Notes under the pieces: generated by a model
What the model saw: the letters and a program-made list of their open reading frames with translations, nothing else
Database searches by the model: none
Told to the model about the DNA's origin: nothing
Assembly (NCBI RefSeq): GCF_964204645.1
Contig: NC_134027.1
Coordinates: forward strand, 2,096,485-2,160,484
Length of the DNA: 64,000 nucleotides
Origin: Tubulanus polymorphus
Taxonomy: Eukaryota > Nemertea > Palaeonemertea > Tubulaniformes > Tubulanidae
Direction of reading: 5' to 3'
Part shown: positions 1 through 9,059 of the stretch, in pieces
Layout: every line of letters starts with the position of its first letter
How positions within the stretch are numbered: the first letter of the stretch is position 1
Position numbers and translations under genes: made by a program

Positions 1-1150
1 TATGTAAAAAATAAGGGATTTACAGGACATTTCAACATATCTATTCATCAATGATTTCGGGTCCTTCGTATTCAATAACTCGTAATATTTTAGCTCATCA
101 GTAAGCCTGATGATGGCCAGTGTTTAACCGACACATTGCTCGAAATATATACCAAATATATGCCATGCTTTTTATTTTTTGGCTGAATTTATAGTGGGAC
201 TTCTCTCGTTACTTAACATGCTTAATGAATTATTTTTACAGGTAACCACCGCGCGTAACTTTATCTGAATGCCTTACCGTGAGGTGCTGCCACTATGCTC
301 ATAATTAGCGGAATTCTCGTACACTACTATGAACCACCCCTGGCAATTAGCTTCGTGTTAGTGTATAAAAAAGCCGCTAATGATTTGCATAGCGGCAGCA
401 CCTAACGGTAGAAGGATCGTGGTGGTTGAAGCTTGATCGTCAATAGAGGCTTCGTCTGATTCAACCCCACGTGCAGCATACCCGGTTGATTCTAACTCGA
501 ATAAGTTAGGACTTGGACCTGAATTAAAACTTTTATTTTATTACAAAGGTTACATAGGAAATGACACAGGAGACCGGTAGACAAGACAAACAATCATGAA
601 CGTACAGTATTGGTATAGATAGACAACAATTTAAAAAAGAGACTAGTTAGTAGAATCAGTGACATCTGCGGATAATAGAATGTTATTGCAATAGTTCTAA
701 GATTGAGTGCCCTGGTGAATGTGAGAACTAGAGACTTGAAATGATTCTGATTATGATGAATCCACTGTGTATGATGACAAAAACGCGAACAATTTGTAGT
801 GAACAAACTGAGCATACGAGTGATGCTGATGTTAAATGGGTTATGAAGACTTTGGGAAAAAGAATTTTAAATAAAATTTGTTTTGTATAAAACGTTTACC
901 ATATGTGTCTGTAATAGTTAAGTAAAAAAAAATTAGCAACGGGACGCTCGCGGTTGCGCGCTGATGACTTGTGGTCGGTAGTTCAATACGTATTTATGAG
1001 TAAAGCCCAAGCCGCGCACCTTGACAACCCACGACGAATTGTGTAGGTAGTTGCACCCTCGATCACTACGTCCCTGGTTCAAGTCTTCGGTAAAATTATT
1101 TTCTAGGCTAAAAAATTAATTATCCGGCTGGGTTTTGAAATATTTCCTTT
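1..1150. other. Intergenic, no gene seen
   Basis: I see no supported gene here. The stretch holds a short inverted-repeat element at about 275-410. Around 940-1090 there is a GC-richer patch ending in a GGTTCAAGTC-like B-box, which could be an old tRNA-derived fragment. Open frames are short and have no family resemblance. Confidence 0.5.
275..410. mobile_element. MITE with TGCTGCC-type terminal inverted repeats
   Basis: The left end reads TACCGTGAGGTGCTGCC. The right end, reverse-complemented, reads TACCGTTAGGTGCTGCC, and similarity continues inward through CTATGC and ATTAGCGG. The element is about 136 bp with no coding capacity. A relative with similar ends lies at 54069-54210. The superfamily is not clear because I see no convincing target-site duplication. 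Confidence 0.65.
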
Positions 1151-1152
1151 GA

Positions 1153-1594
1153 TGCGATTCCAGCCTACCAGAAGAAAGACATGGATTCCTACGAAAAAGT
1201 CCAAAGACGAGCAACAAAGTTAGTCCCCACTCTAAAAGACTCATAATATCAACAACAGATGATGCAACACAAACTACCATCGCTGAGTTACACACGTTCA
1301 CGTGGTGGCATGATCGCCGTGTACAACTGCCTACACGGGAACTACCGTATCAACTCTGAGAGACTAATACCACAGAACCACTATCGTAGAACTAGGGTCC
1401 ACTCACTGAAACTGGCAAAATCCCGATCAAGGAAAAACATCCGGAAGAACTTTTTCAGTCAACGCGTAAATAACTGGAATAGCCTAACAGAAGATATAGT
1501 TAATGCACCCAGCATTGACAGTTTCAAAGCGCGACTCGATAACTACCGGCAACACAAACTTACGAACAACGTCCACAGCTGGTTTCATACCTAG
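1153..1594 (+). mobile_element. LINE (CR1/L2-like) reverse transcriptase C-terminal fragment, broken
   Basis: The translation keeps the pattern typical of the end of CR1/Jockey-type polymerases: YEKVQRRATKLVP, then LPSL.Y.R.RGGMI.VY, then KSRSRKNIRKNFFSQRV.NWNSL and a final SF..RLD.Y. An in-frame TAA at about 1241 interrupts it after LKDS, and everything 5' of the C-terminal end of the RT is missing. It is therefore a dead, 5'-truncated copy. After the stop at 1594 comes a short 3' UTR with AGGCATATAATGCCT and then GATAC-type repeats at about 1655-1670. A second copy of this 3' end is at about 4820-5225. Confidence 0.8.
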
Positions 1595-2700
1595 CAATAA
1601 TCAACAAGAGACAACCTAGAAATAGGCATATAATGCCTCCCGTTGGTTGTAACCGATGCGATACGATACGATGTAATTTTGCTGGGAAGTTGGCCGTTGG
1701 TTCTTAGTTTTGCCCATACATAGGAATGTATCATCATTGAAATACGTAATAGTGTCACGTGTTCCCGTTTTATAAATTCCTTTAATTGAAAAAAAAGAAA
1801 TTAAAATTTCCATTTTGTCAGGAGTGTGCGAATGTGTTCGATAGATCAGAATAAACACTACACATTTTGATATCGAACCTGAATTGAATCGACAATAGTC
1901 CAACTCGAGATCTAATGTCACCAGAGCGATCAGTTGAACTAACACAGGAAACACATATATATATTCAACCGATCCAGTTATTTAAAGGTACATAAGAATT
2001 GATGTTACAGATCGAAAAAATATCCCTTCGATTTAAAGAATCATGTAAACTCGAACGCCTAAACTAGCTATCAGTACTTCAAATACTGATTCCAAAATCA
2101 AACCCCTCCGCTTCGTTCCCAGTAGGCGTGATGGGTTTGTAAGGGATACCGAATCAAGTCAGATCATATCTAACTACCAAATAAAACGGTGATCCGATAA
2201 AATGTACCCACCCGTGAAGCAGAACAATCAACTTAAATTCGTTCATAACACCCGTCCTTGGGGTTCTTTGCTAGTATTATATAATTCTATGTTATGTTAT
2301 TTATTGTCGAAAATATGAAGCAATATATGTGTTATTTTTCAGGGTCGTCAATAAACTTTCAAGTAAGTTTTCTTGTTTTATGTTGGCCGCAGCACTTTTC
2401 CAATTCTTCCTAATCGACCGGGATTCGAACCTGATTTATACATCAGTTTCAATATAATTCAATAATCATTATATATCAATTGCTGTAATTTTCGCCCCGT
2501 TGTTTCCCTAAAACCCTTTTTTTATTACTACATGTACTTTTCTCATTTTCTCGGCGCCTGAAAAATGCCATCCGAAAATTCCAACAAAATAATTAAATTC
2601 AAGTATATACTTTAGAAAAAGTACCATAAAAGTACTCTTAAAATGTGCCATTGCAAAAACCGAATTCAATGAATCTAATTAATGTTTACTATTCACTTTA
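1595..2700. other. Intergenic, no gene seen
   Basis: This is AT-rich sequence with the LINE 3' tail at its start. At about 2417-2440 the minus strand contains a B-box-like GGTTCGAATCCCGG, probably a tRNA-derived remnant. I found no gene. Confidence 0.45.
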
Positions 2701-2742
2701 CTATTCAATTTTCACTACTCGTGATGAACAAATAAAGTTTTG

Positions 2743-2846
2743 TATATAAGAATCGGTTTTGGAAGTCTTTCTGTGGCGGTTTTTCTAACTGTGGAGTTTG
2801 ACAGACGTCTTCATCATCAGATCACACAAGGAGGATACAACTGAAG
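2743..2846 (+). promoter_or_regulatory. TATA box and non-coding exon 1 of the tyrosine-rich secreted protein gene
   Basis: TATATAA at 2743-2749 is followed by a short leader containing CTTCATCATCAG and ending in a GTAAGT donor at 2847. The next acceptor (TTTCAG) ends at 2943, and the ATG follows 10 nt later. The same arrangement, with recognisably similar sequence, lies before the gene at 8062, so this is a duplicated promoter and leader-exon cassette. Confidence 0.7.
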
Positions 2847-2953
2847 GTAAGTTTAACAATAGATATTAGTCCACTGTAAATTTCATCTCATGTTCACATT
2901 GATGGCGTTGGTTTTTGAAGTTCAAATCGAATGTTCATTTCAGTAATCGCATC

Positions 2954-4150
2954 ATGAGAGGTTTCACATTTTCCCTGCTGTTCCTGGCTTCCTTTGTAGC
3001 AGTAATAGAGAGTAGGCCTCAGCAGATGGTTTATTACGAGGCAGAAGGGTTAGGGGTAGACACAGGCTTTACAGGCGAGACAGGTTTCGGCGGGACAGGT
3101 TATGGTGCGACAGGTTACGGTAACACAGGTCTCGTCAGCGGTGCTGGCACAGCGATCATTGATACTTCTGGAACAGGAACAGGTTACTCCAATAGTAACA
3201 TACAATCAACATCTGGAAATAGCTACAGTTCTGGAACAGGAACAGGTTACTCCAATAGTAACATACAATCAACATCTGGAAATGGCTACAGTTCTGGAAC
3301 AGGAACAGGTTACTCCAATAGTAACATACAATCAACATCTGGAAATGGCTACAGTTCTGGAACAGGAACAGGTTACTCCAATAGTAACATACAATCAACA
3401 TCTGGAAATAGCTACAGTTCTGGAACAGGAACATCTTCAAGTGGAACAGCCGGAACATTTCAATATGGAGCAGATGGAGGTTTCTACAATTCTGCACAAA
3501 ATCTTTACTGGTACGTTGATGCTACAACAGGATCATTTTACTACTTGACCAATACAGTGCCAGCTGGAAGTTACTACGATACCGCCGCACGACTGTATTA
3601 TTACTACGATACCGCTACTGGAAAATATTACACCTACAACTCTACATATCAAGTGTTCTACTATTTAGACGGTACAGTTAACTACAATGCTGGCTCACCA
3701 ATACGTTCATCCGGCTCTAGTTCCTCCAGTTCAAATTCTGGAACAGGAACAAGTTACTCCAATAGTAACATACAATCAACATCTGGAAATAGCTACAGTT
3801 CTGGAACAGGAACATCTTCAAGTGGAACAGCCGGAACATTTCAATATGGAGCAGATGGAGGTTTCTACAATTCTGCACAAAATCTTTACTGGTACGTTGA
3901 TGCTAATACAGGATCATTTTACTACTTGACCAATACAGTGCCAGCTGGAAGTTACTACGATACCGCCGCACAACTGTATTATTACTACGATACCGCTACT
4001 GGAAAATATTACACCTACAACTCTACATATCAAGTGTTCTACTATTTAGACGGTACAGTTAACTACAATGCTGGCTCACCATTACGTTCCGACTCCGGTT
4101 CCTCCAGTTCCAATTCTCAAGTTCAAACAACAAATTACGGTTGCGGTTAA
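2954..4150 (+). CDS. Secreted Ser/Gly/Tyr-rich repeat protein with two OCRE-like aromatic blocks
   Basis: This encodes 398 residues in one coding exon. The ATG at 2954 is chosen because it follows the TTTCAG acceptor by 10 nt and starts a clear signal peptide (MRGFTFSLLFLASFVAVIES). A Gly/Thr-rich stretch follows, then four 21-residue repeats built on GTGTGYSNSNIQSTSGN at about residues 72-155. Next come two almost identical blocks of about 90 residues (roughly 163-255 and 289-382), dense in Tyr/Phe with motifs such as YWYVD, SFYYL and LYYYYDTATGKYY. The spacing of aromatics resembles the OCRE octamer domain, normally found in nuclear RNA-binding proteins, but this protein should enter the secretory path. 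No enzyme domain is visible. It may be an extracellular matrix, tube, shell or adhesive protein; that is inference. The stop is followed by a donor at 4164 and a 3' UTR exon from 4247. Confidence 0.85.
   Translation: MRGFTFSLLFLASFVAVIESRPQQMVYYEAEGLGVDTGFTGETGFGGTGYGATGYGNTGLVSGAGTAIIDTSGTGTGYSNSNIQSTSGNSYSSGTGTGYSNSNIQSTSGNGYSSGTGTGYSNSNIQSTSGNGYSSGTGTGYSNSNIQSTSGNSYSSGTGTSSSGTAGTFQYGADGGFYNSAQNLYWYVDATTGSFYYLTNTVPAGSYYDTAARLYYYYDTATGKYYTYNSTYQVFYYLDGTVNYNAGSPIRSSGSSSSSSNSGTGTSYSNSNIQSTSGNSYSSGTGTSSSGTAGTFQYGADGGFYNSAQNLYWYVDANTGSFYYLTNTVPAGSYYDTAAQLYYYYDTATGKYYTYNSTYQVFYYLDGTVNYNAGSPLRSDSGSSSSNSQVQTTNYGCG
3168..3420 (+). repeat. 63-bp coding minisatellite, four copies
   Basis: A 63-bp unit encoding SGTGTGYSNSNIQSTSGN plus three residues is repeated four times almost without change. 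A fifth copy starts near 3735. It lies inside the secreted protein gene and keeps frame. Confidence 0.9.
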
Positions 4151-4820
4151 ACAAGAGCACCAGGTAAACTATAACAGATTTAATATATGCTGACTATGTC
4201 CGCTATGGATTTCATATTAAACTACTATGTTTTGTTTTATTTCTAGATGGACAGAGAACAGACGCTGACCGGACCGTATTTATGATATCAATTTCTCAAT
4301 TAATCTCTACTTTTCTCATCTGGATATCGTGTTTCAGTTTCTAGTTGTTAAATAATATCAAGCATTCAATGATGTGGTCTCTGTTTTACACGACTGTGTT
4401 GACGTGATGGAAGAACCATCGAATGTAACTTTAACAACGCAAATTTTGGTCCTATTAGTGATGAATGGCCCGCGTCAGAAAATCCTACTGAAATCACGAA
4501 TAGACGTTCCATTGTGAAATACCAAAACCGAAGCTTAATTTGAACACATTATATTGACATGACAACGAGACAAACAATACCAATACGAATACAAATACCA
4601 ATACGAATATTTATTACACTTCAACCATTTCCATGGTATATGGAGGAAAAAACAGAATTTAGAATTATTTACAAAAACAGGAAATAAAAGTATTTTAAAA
4701 GATAAAAAACAACGATCAACACATTACGACACAGACAAACTGTCTCAGCTCAGAGGACGAAGTAATAACAAATATGTAAAGGAATATTAAATTACAATAT
4801 ACAATATAACACGAACAAAG
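4151..4820. other. 3' UTR and intergenic
   Basis: A donor at 4164 and an acceptor ending at 4246 (TTCTAG) indicate a spliced 3' UTR for the gene ending at 4150. I did not find a clear AATAAA. Beyond about 4400 nothing is supported apart from a short CAATACGAATAC-type simple repeat near 4577-4610. Confidence 0.45.
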
Positions 4821-5225
4821 AGCTCAGTAGCAGAATTAATAGATGCTCTCAAAAACGGTATTTCCGCCGCTGGTTCAAACCGTGATATACCGAGACAACC
4901 TGGAAATAGGCATAAAAATGCCTCACGATTCGATACCATACCATACGATACCATACCATACGATACCATACCATACGATACCATACCATACGATACCATA
5001 CCATACGATACCATACCATACGATACCATACCATACGATACCATACGATACCATACCATACCATACCCATACGATACGATACCATACGATACGATACGAT
5101 ACGATACCATACGATACCATACGATACGATACCATACCATACGATACCATACCACACCATACAATACCATACCGTACCGTACCATACAATACCATACCGT
5201 ACCGTACCATACCATACCATACGAT
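4820..5225 (+). mobile_element. LINE 3' end with a long CCATACGATA simple-repeat tail
   Basis: Positions 4820-4925 match the 3' end of the LINE fragment at 1500-1650. Both share GAGACAACCT(A/G)GAAATAGGC, a small hairpin with ATGCC, and a similar CGCTGGTTCAAACC-type segment before it. From about 4929 to 5225 the sequence is almost only CCATA/CGATA pentamers, which gives false open frames on both strands. I read this as a 5'-truncated LINE insertion whose 3' microsatellite tail expanded. Confidence 0.65.
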
Positions 5226-5229
5226 GAAA

Positions 5230-7860
5230 TATTTCGCAATATTTTGGTGCGAGCAAAATGCAGGGAACCACACAGGAAGAAATTATGAGTTTCTTGGTCA
5301 TAATTTCATCGAGCCAAAAATACTGTAGCCACTTGAAATCATGGATTACTAAATGAGACAACACCAAAAAAGAACATCATCTACAATAACTTGACTTCGG
5401 AGGAATCCCGCAGAAAAAAAACATTGATAAAGCGAATAACATTTCCCGACATTAAGGACCGCTTTTTCCTAGTTGCCCAAAACTAATATTTTATATCATT
5501 GAAGTTTTTGAACTACACAACCGTGTAATCTTCAAATGTATACATAATGGTATATAAGCGACCTGCTGGGATATACTGTAGTACTGTCGAGAAGCTCTGA
5601 CTGGTCGTAAAATTCGATTGAAATTGGGAAACCAAAGTTGACACGTTTAGACACGTTTATCAAAATGACCACATGACTTAGCATGTATATTTATCTATTT
5701 CATGGAGTGGAGGTGACAAACTGGTTGAAACAAGTTATCACTGAGATTTAGAGTTCGATAGTGATGATATTTAGCAATGCATGATTAATTCGTCTACTAG
5801 AAAATTCACATCGCGTCCTTTTGCCCAATTCAGCAGCCAAATAAATCTTCCGTACCAATATACACGATCGAGCGGTATCGCGCTATGAGAAATTATGTCG
5901 GTTGAAAAAGGTCGAGAATATTCAAGTTCAAGTTGGAATTTATCTCACGAAAAGCATGACAGGCTGTATTGCGATTGAGATAAAAATAACAAACGATACA
6001 ATTTACAATTTCTAAATACAATTAAGAAAAAGAGAGCGAGAGAAAAAGTAGCTTTCTGTACGGGGTAAGCGAAGACTTAAGGATGCTGTCGCAAGCACCC
6101 AGTTCAAATTCAACACGTGACAGATGAATTCAGCATTTACTGGACACTTCCGGCCTCGTAATCATACAGCCATTCCTTTTCCACAAACGCCAAACCACTG
6201 TGAAAAAGGCGTGGCGTGTTAAGGCCCTCGCATACGAGCTGAAAACTTAAAGGCCCCGGCACAAGAGCGCATTTAGCGCAGAATATATAAGGCCCCCGAC
6301 ATGAACCGAAAAATGCGCTCAGCAAAAGGAAGCTGCGGCAAGCACGTATGCATTATACAACCATATTTACTGCATATCTGCACCATTTACTCGCGACTTT
6401 AATTGTCCTTGTCAAATCTATTTGAATATAAAGGGATTTTTCTCTTCTTATTACATCTTCATCGGCATTAAAAGTCTTGCAAGGGGAAACTTGTGATTTT
6501 GATAATTTAAGTAATCCCATATCATTAAGAAAGTGATATTCGTGTCATAAATCAGTGTGTTTCTAATCTGAAATCAATACGCTAGCCACTATTATCAGTT
6601 TTTGAGTAATGACGCATGCGCATTAACGACGAATGAAACGCAAATGACGCTGAGTTACCCGCACACAAGAGCGCAGTTGGCGCTGCGTCAAAAAATATCA
6701 AACATGATAGATATTTGGCTAACGACAAAATGCGCTCGAAAAGGCCCCCGCACAGGAGCCAGCGCTGCGCCATTTGCGTACGCAGTTTTCAGCTCGTGTG
6801 CGGGGGCCTTAAAGTTGCCGCCTTTAATTTACTTCAATTTCGTCAAAAGCATATATTTAAAGGGAAAAAACGTCATTCGGTAAATTATCCGCTCCCGCAG
6901 AGAATCCTGGTTACGCCCCTGATGTCGTATCATAGTTACCTATAGACGATACCACTTTCGTGGATAAAAATGGTGGGTGTCAGTACTTAGGAACAATATA
7001 TAACAAAACGCACTGAAACGGAATTAATTTCGCTGAGTAAGATCAAACAATCGGGCGAGAAGCGAATAGGGTTTCCAATTATAGATAATTATATTAGACA
7101 GTTATTTGCCACGAGTTAACACTAATACAAGCCCTTTATTTACACAATTAACGCATTGAATCTACACCAAATATATTTACTTTCCGCGAATATCAAAAGC
7201 TGGAAAATAAATCCACCCACGATGCATTACCGGTTTTGTCAAATTATCTTTTGGTACCTTGCTAAACCCGGATAAGATAGATATAATATATTATTATCGT
7301 TATTATTATTATTACTAATGATAAAAATGATAACAAAAATATCTGTTTTATATGGATAAAAAAAACACGTGTAAAAAAGAACACATATAACATTAGTCGG
7401 TCACTTGAGTTGCAATGTTCAAGGTGAACAGAAAGAAGACATGTGACAGAATAAATTAAAGAATGTCATTGAAACGAAAGATGTACGATATAAGACTAAA
7501 TGAAATTATCATTCTTATCAGGTCCTACAACTGGTACGCCAGACACGTAAATGAATTAATTCAAGCTGAGGCTCACGCCTTCCTTCATTCTATTCCCATA
7601 TCTCTTCGCGGTCTTAGATCTTTGGGTTCGGATTTTTCGATAGAATCAGCTCTGGGGATTCTTCATGATGGCACGTAGGCCTACAGTAGGTATGAGTTCA
7701 ACCCAGACAAAAAATATCGCAATAAAAAGGTTCATGTATTAGAACCTAAATTCAATTATGTTTTATTGATTATGAACATTATTGCTAAAACGAATTGGAT
7801 AAATTTAATTGCTATTTGCTTTACAATTGTCATTTTTATAAAGATGAACAAATATAGTTT
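5230..7860. other. Gene-poor spacer
   Basis: No supported gene. The only structure I see is the GC-rich repeat at about 6180-6815 and an AAT/ATT-rich patch near 7280-7330. The 71-codon frame at 7463-7678 has no features that make it convincing. Confidence 0.45.
6180..6815. repeat. GC-rich palindromic repeat (AAGGCCCCCGCAC units)
   Basis: Several direct and inverted copies of a GC-rich unit stand out from AT-rich surroundings. AAGGCCC(C/T)CGCA..CGAGCTGAAAAC-type sequence is at about 6220-6250, with shorter forms at about 6250-6300. The strongest is a pair of inverted arms, AAGGCCCCCGCACAGGAGC near 6741 and its near-reverse complement ending near 6811. It looks like a foldback or MITE-type element and its remnants. 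Confidence 0.6.
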
Positions 7861-7862
7861 AG

Positions 7863-7947
7863 TATATAAACTTCGATTTCGATAGTCAATTCTGTAGTTT
7901 TTCAGGCGTGTTCATCATCAGCTCACATTTGGACGATACAATTGTAC
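7863..7947 (+). promoter_or_regulatory. TATA box and non-coding exon 1 of the Ser/Glu-rich secreted protein gene
   Basis: TATATAA at 7863-7869 is preceded by GATGAACAAATA, which also occurs before the first secreted gene. The leader includes GTTCATCATCAGCTCACA, like the leader at 2807-2826, and ends at a GTAAGT donor at 7948. The acceptor TTTCAG ends at 8055, six bases before the ATG. Confidence 0.7.
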
Positions 7948-8061
7948 GTAAGTTTGAGACGGCTTAAAGATTGATTACATGATTTCATTTTAGGGCCTTT
8001 ATTTTTTGGGCATGGCGTAAGATTATTGAATGGGTAGTATTTTTCCCCATTTCAGTAAAAC

Positions 8062-8721
8062 ATGAAAGGTTTCACGTTTACCCTGCTGTTCCTGGCAATG
8101 ACGTTGTTTGTCGTGGTAGTAGAGAGTTTGTCTGTCGCCAAAAGGCTTTCGCCTCCAACCAACCCTGCACCTGCACCGGCAGGTCCCTCAATTTTACCAG
8201 TTAACGCCACCAAATCCAACTCAACCGGTAACTCTGATGACTCCGAATCAAGTAGTTCCAGCTCGGAATCATCCAGCTCCGAATCAAGTGAATCCAGCTC
8301 CGGATCAAGTGAATCCAGCTCCGAATCAAGTGAATCCAGCTCCGAGGAATCCAGCTCCAGTAGCTCAAGCTCAAGCTCAAGTTCTGAAGAAGACGTATCT
8401 GCTGTATCTGTTTCATCGTCTGAAGAAGATTTGGCGATTGCTATGATCCCCGTAGAGTTAGGTAGCTCAAGTAGTTCCAGTAGTTCGGAGAGCTCAGAAA
8501 GTTCGGAGAGCTCAGAAAGTAGTTCACAGAGCTCAGAGAGTAGTTCGGAGAGCTCAGAGAGTAGTTCGGAGAGCTCAGAGAGTAGTTCGGAGAGCTCAGA
8601 GAGTAGTTCGGAGAGCTCAGAAAGCGAATCATCGTCATCATCGAGCAGTTCCGAGGAAGAGTCCGGTGGCAGCGGCGCTTCAAACAGCACAGTACCTGCT
8701 GTTTCAGCAGCGGTCGCTTAA
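8062..8721 (+). CDS. Secreted Ser/Glu-rich acidic protein
   Basis: This encodes 219 residues in one coding exon. The signal peptide MKGFTFTLLFLAMTLFVVVVES closely matches that of the gene at 2954. A short Pro/Ala segment with two possible N-glycosylation sites (NAT, NST) follows. From about residue 55 to the end nearly everything is Ser with Glu/Asp, arranged as ESSSSSSE-type repeats. Such S-x-E runs are good sites for secretory-pathway casein kinase (Fam20C-type), so a heavily phosphorylated, calcium-binding or adhesive matrix protein is plausible but inferred. The coding repeats also open long meaningless frames on the other strand. The stop overlaps a 17-bp inverted repeat. A donor at 8765, an acceptor ending at 8913 and an AATAAA at 9039 complete the transcript. 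Confidence 0.85.
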   Translation: MKGFTFTLLFLAMTLFVVVVESLSVAKRLSPPTNPAPAPAGPSILPVNATKSNSTGNSDDSESSSSSSESSSSESSESSSGSSESSSESSESSSEESSSSSSSSSSSSEEDVSAVSVSSSEEDLAIAMIPVELGSSSSSSSSESSESSESSESSSQSSESSSESSESSSESSESSSESSESSSESSESESSSSSSSSEEESGGSGASNSTVPAVSAAVA

Positions 8722-8755
8722 AGCAGGGAAGTGTGATCATCACACTTCCCTGCTT
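8721..8755 (+). promoter_or_regulatory. Near-perfect palindrome at the stop codon
   Basis: Two 17-bp arms, 8721-8737 and 8739-8755, are exact reverse complements separated by one base. They begin at the last base of the TAA stop and end nine bases before the intron donor at 8765. In RNA this would be a strong hairpin in the first part of the 3' UTR. Confidence 0.8.
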
Positions 8756-9038
8756 AAAGCAAAGGTAATCTCTCACATTTCGTTTAATAGACCTTTTACT
8801 TACTTTATGGATTAGAGAAGTGCAGATGGAAAAAATATCAAAATGTCAATTTCAATGAAAACGAAGTCACCTTTAACAGGGAATTACATTCATTACTGAT
8901 TCTATATTTTTAGAGTGGATACAGAAGCATTCAAGGGTATTACGACGAACACGGAACGTAACTTACCATCAAGCCCAAAACGGACAGAATGAAATAACAA
9001 ATCTCTCTTTAGAATATTATGTGTTTCATATTCTGTTC

Positions 9039-9044
9039 AATAAA
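9039..9044 (+). terminator. Polyadenylation signal AATAAA
   Basis: AATAAA lies in the spliced 3' exon (from 8914) of the Ser/Glu-rich protein gene. The spacing fits a transcript end near 9060. Confidence 0.65.
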
Positions 9045-9059
9045 CAATCGAAGCATTAA

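Noticed and set aside
2915-2953. Upstream ATG extending the Tyr-rich secreted protein by 13 residues
   Set aside because: The acceptor TTTCAG at 2938-2943 falls between it and the signal peptide; the gene at 8062 uses the equivalent downstream ATG.
3102-3929. Other-frame ORFs over the Tyr-rich secreted gene
   Set aside because: Repeat-generated shadows without signal peptide or upstream signals.
4787-5367. Long open frames on both strands (MVWYGM- and PYHTI-type repeats)
   Set aside because: They are translations of the CCATA/CGATA pentamer array, whose unit lacks stops in most frames; no start context or conservation is expected.
7463-7678. 71-codon frame (MSLKRKMYDIRLNE...)
   Set aside because: No acceptor or donor context, no recognisable domain, lies in a gene-poor spacer; length is within chance for this composition.
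8052-8776. Minus-strand and alternative plus-strand frames over the Ser/Glu-rich gene
   Set aside because: They are shadows of the AGC/TCA/GAA codon repeats of the real gene, which has a signal peptide, promoter and splice sites.
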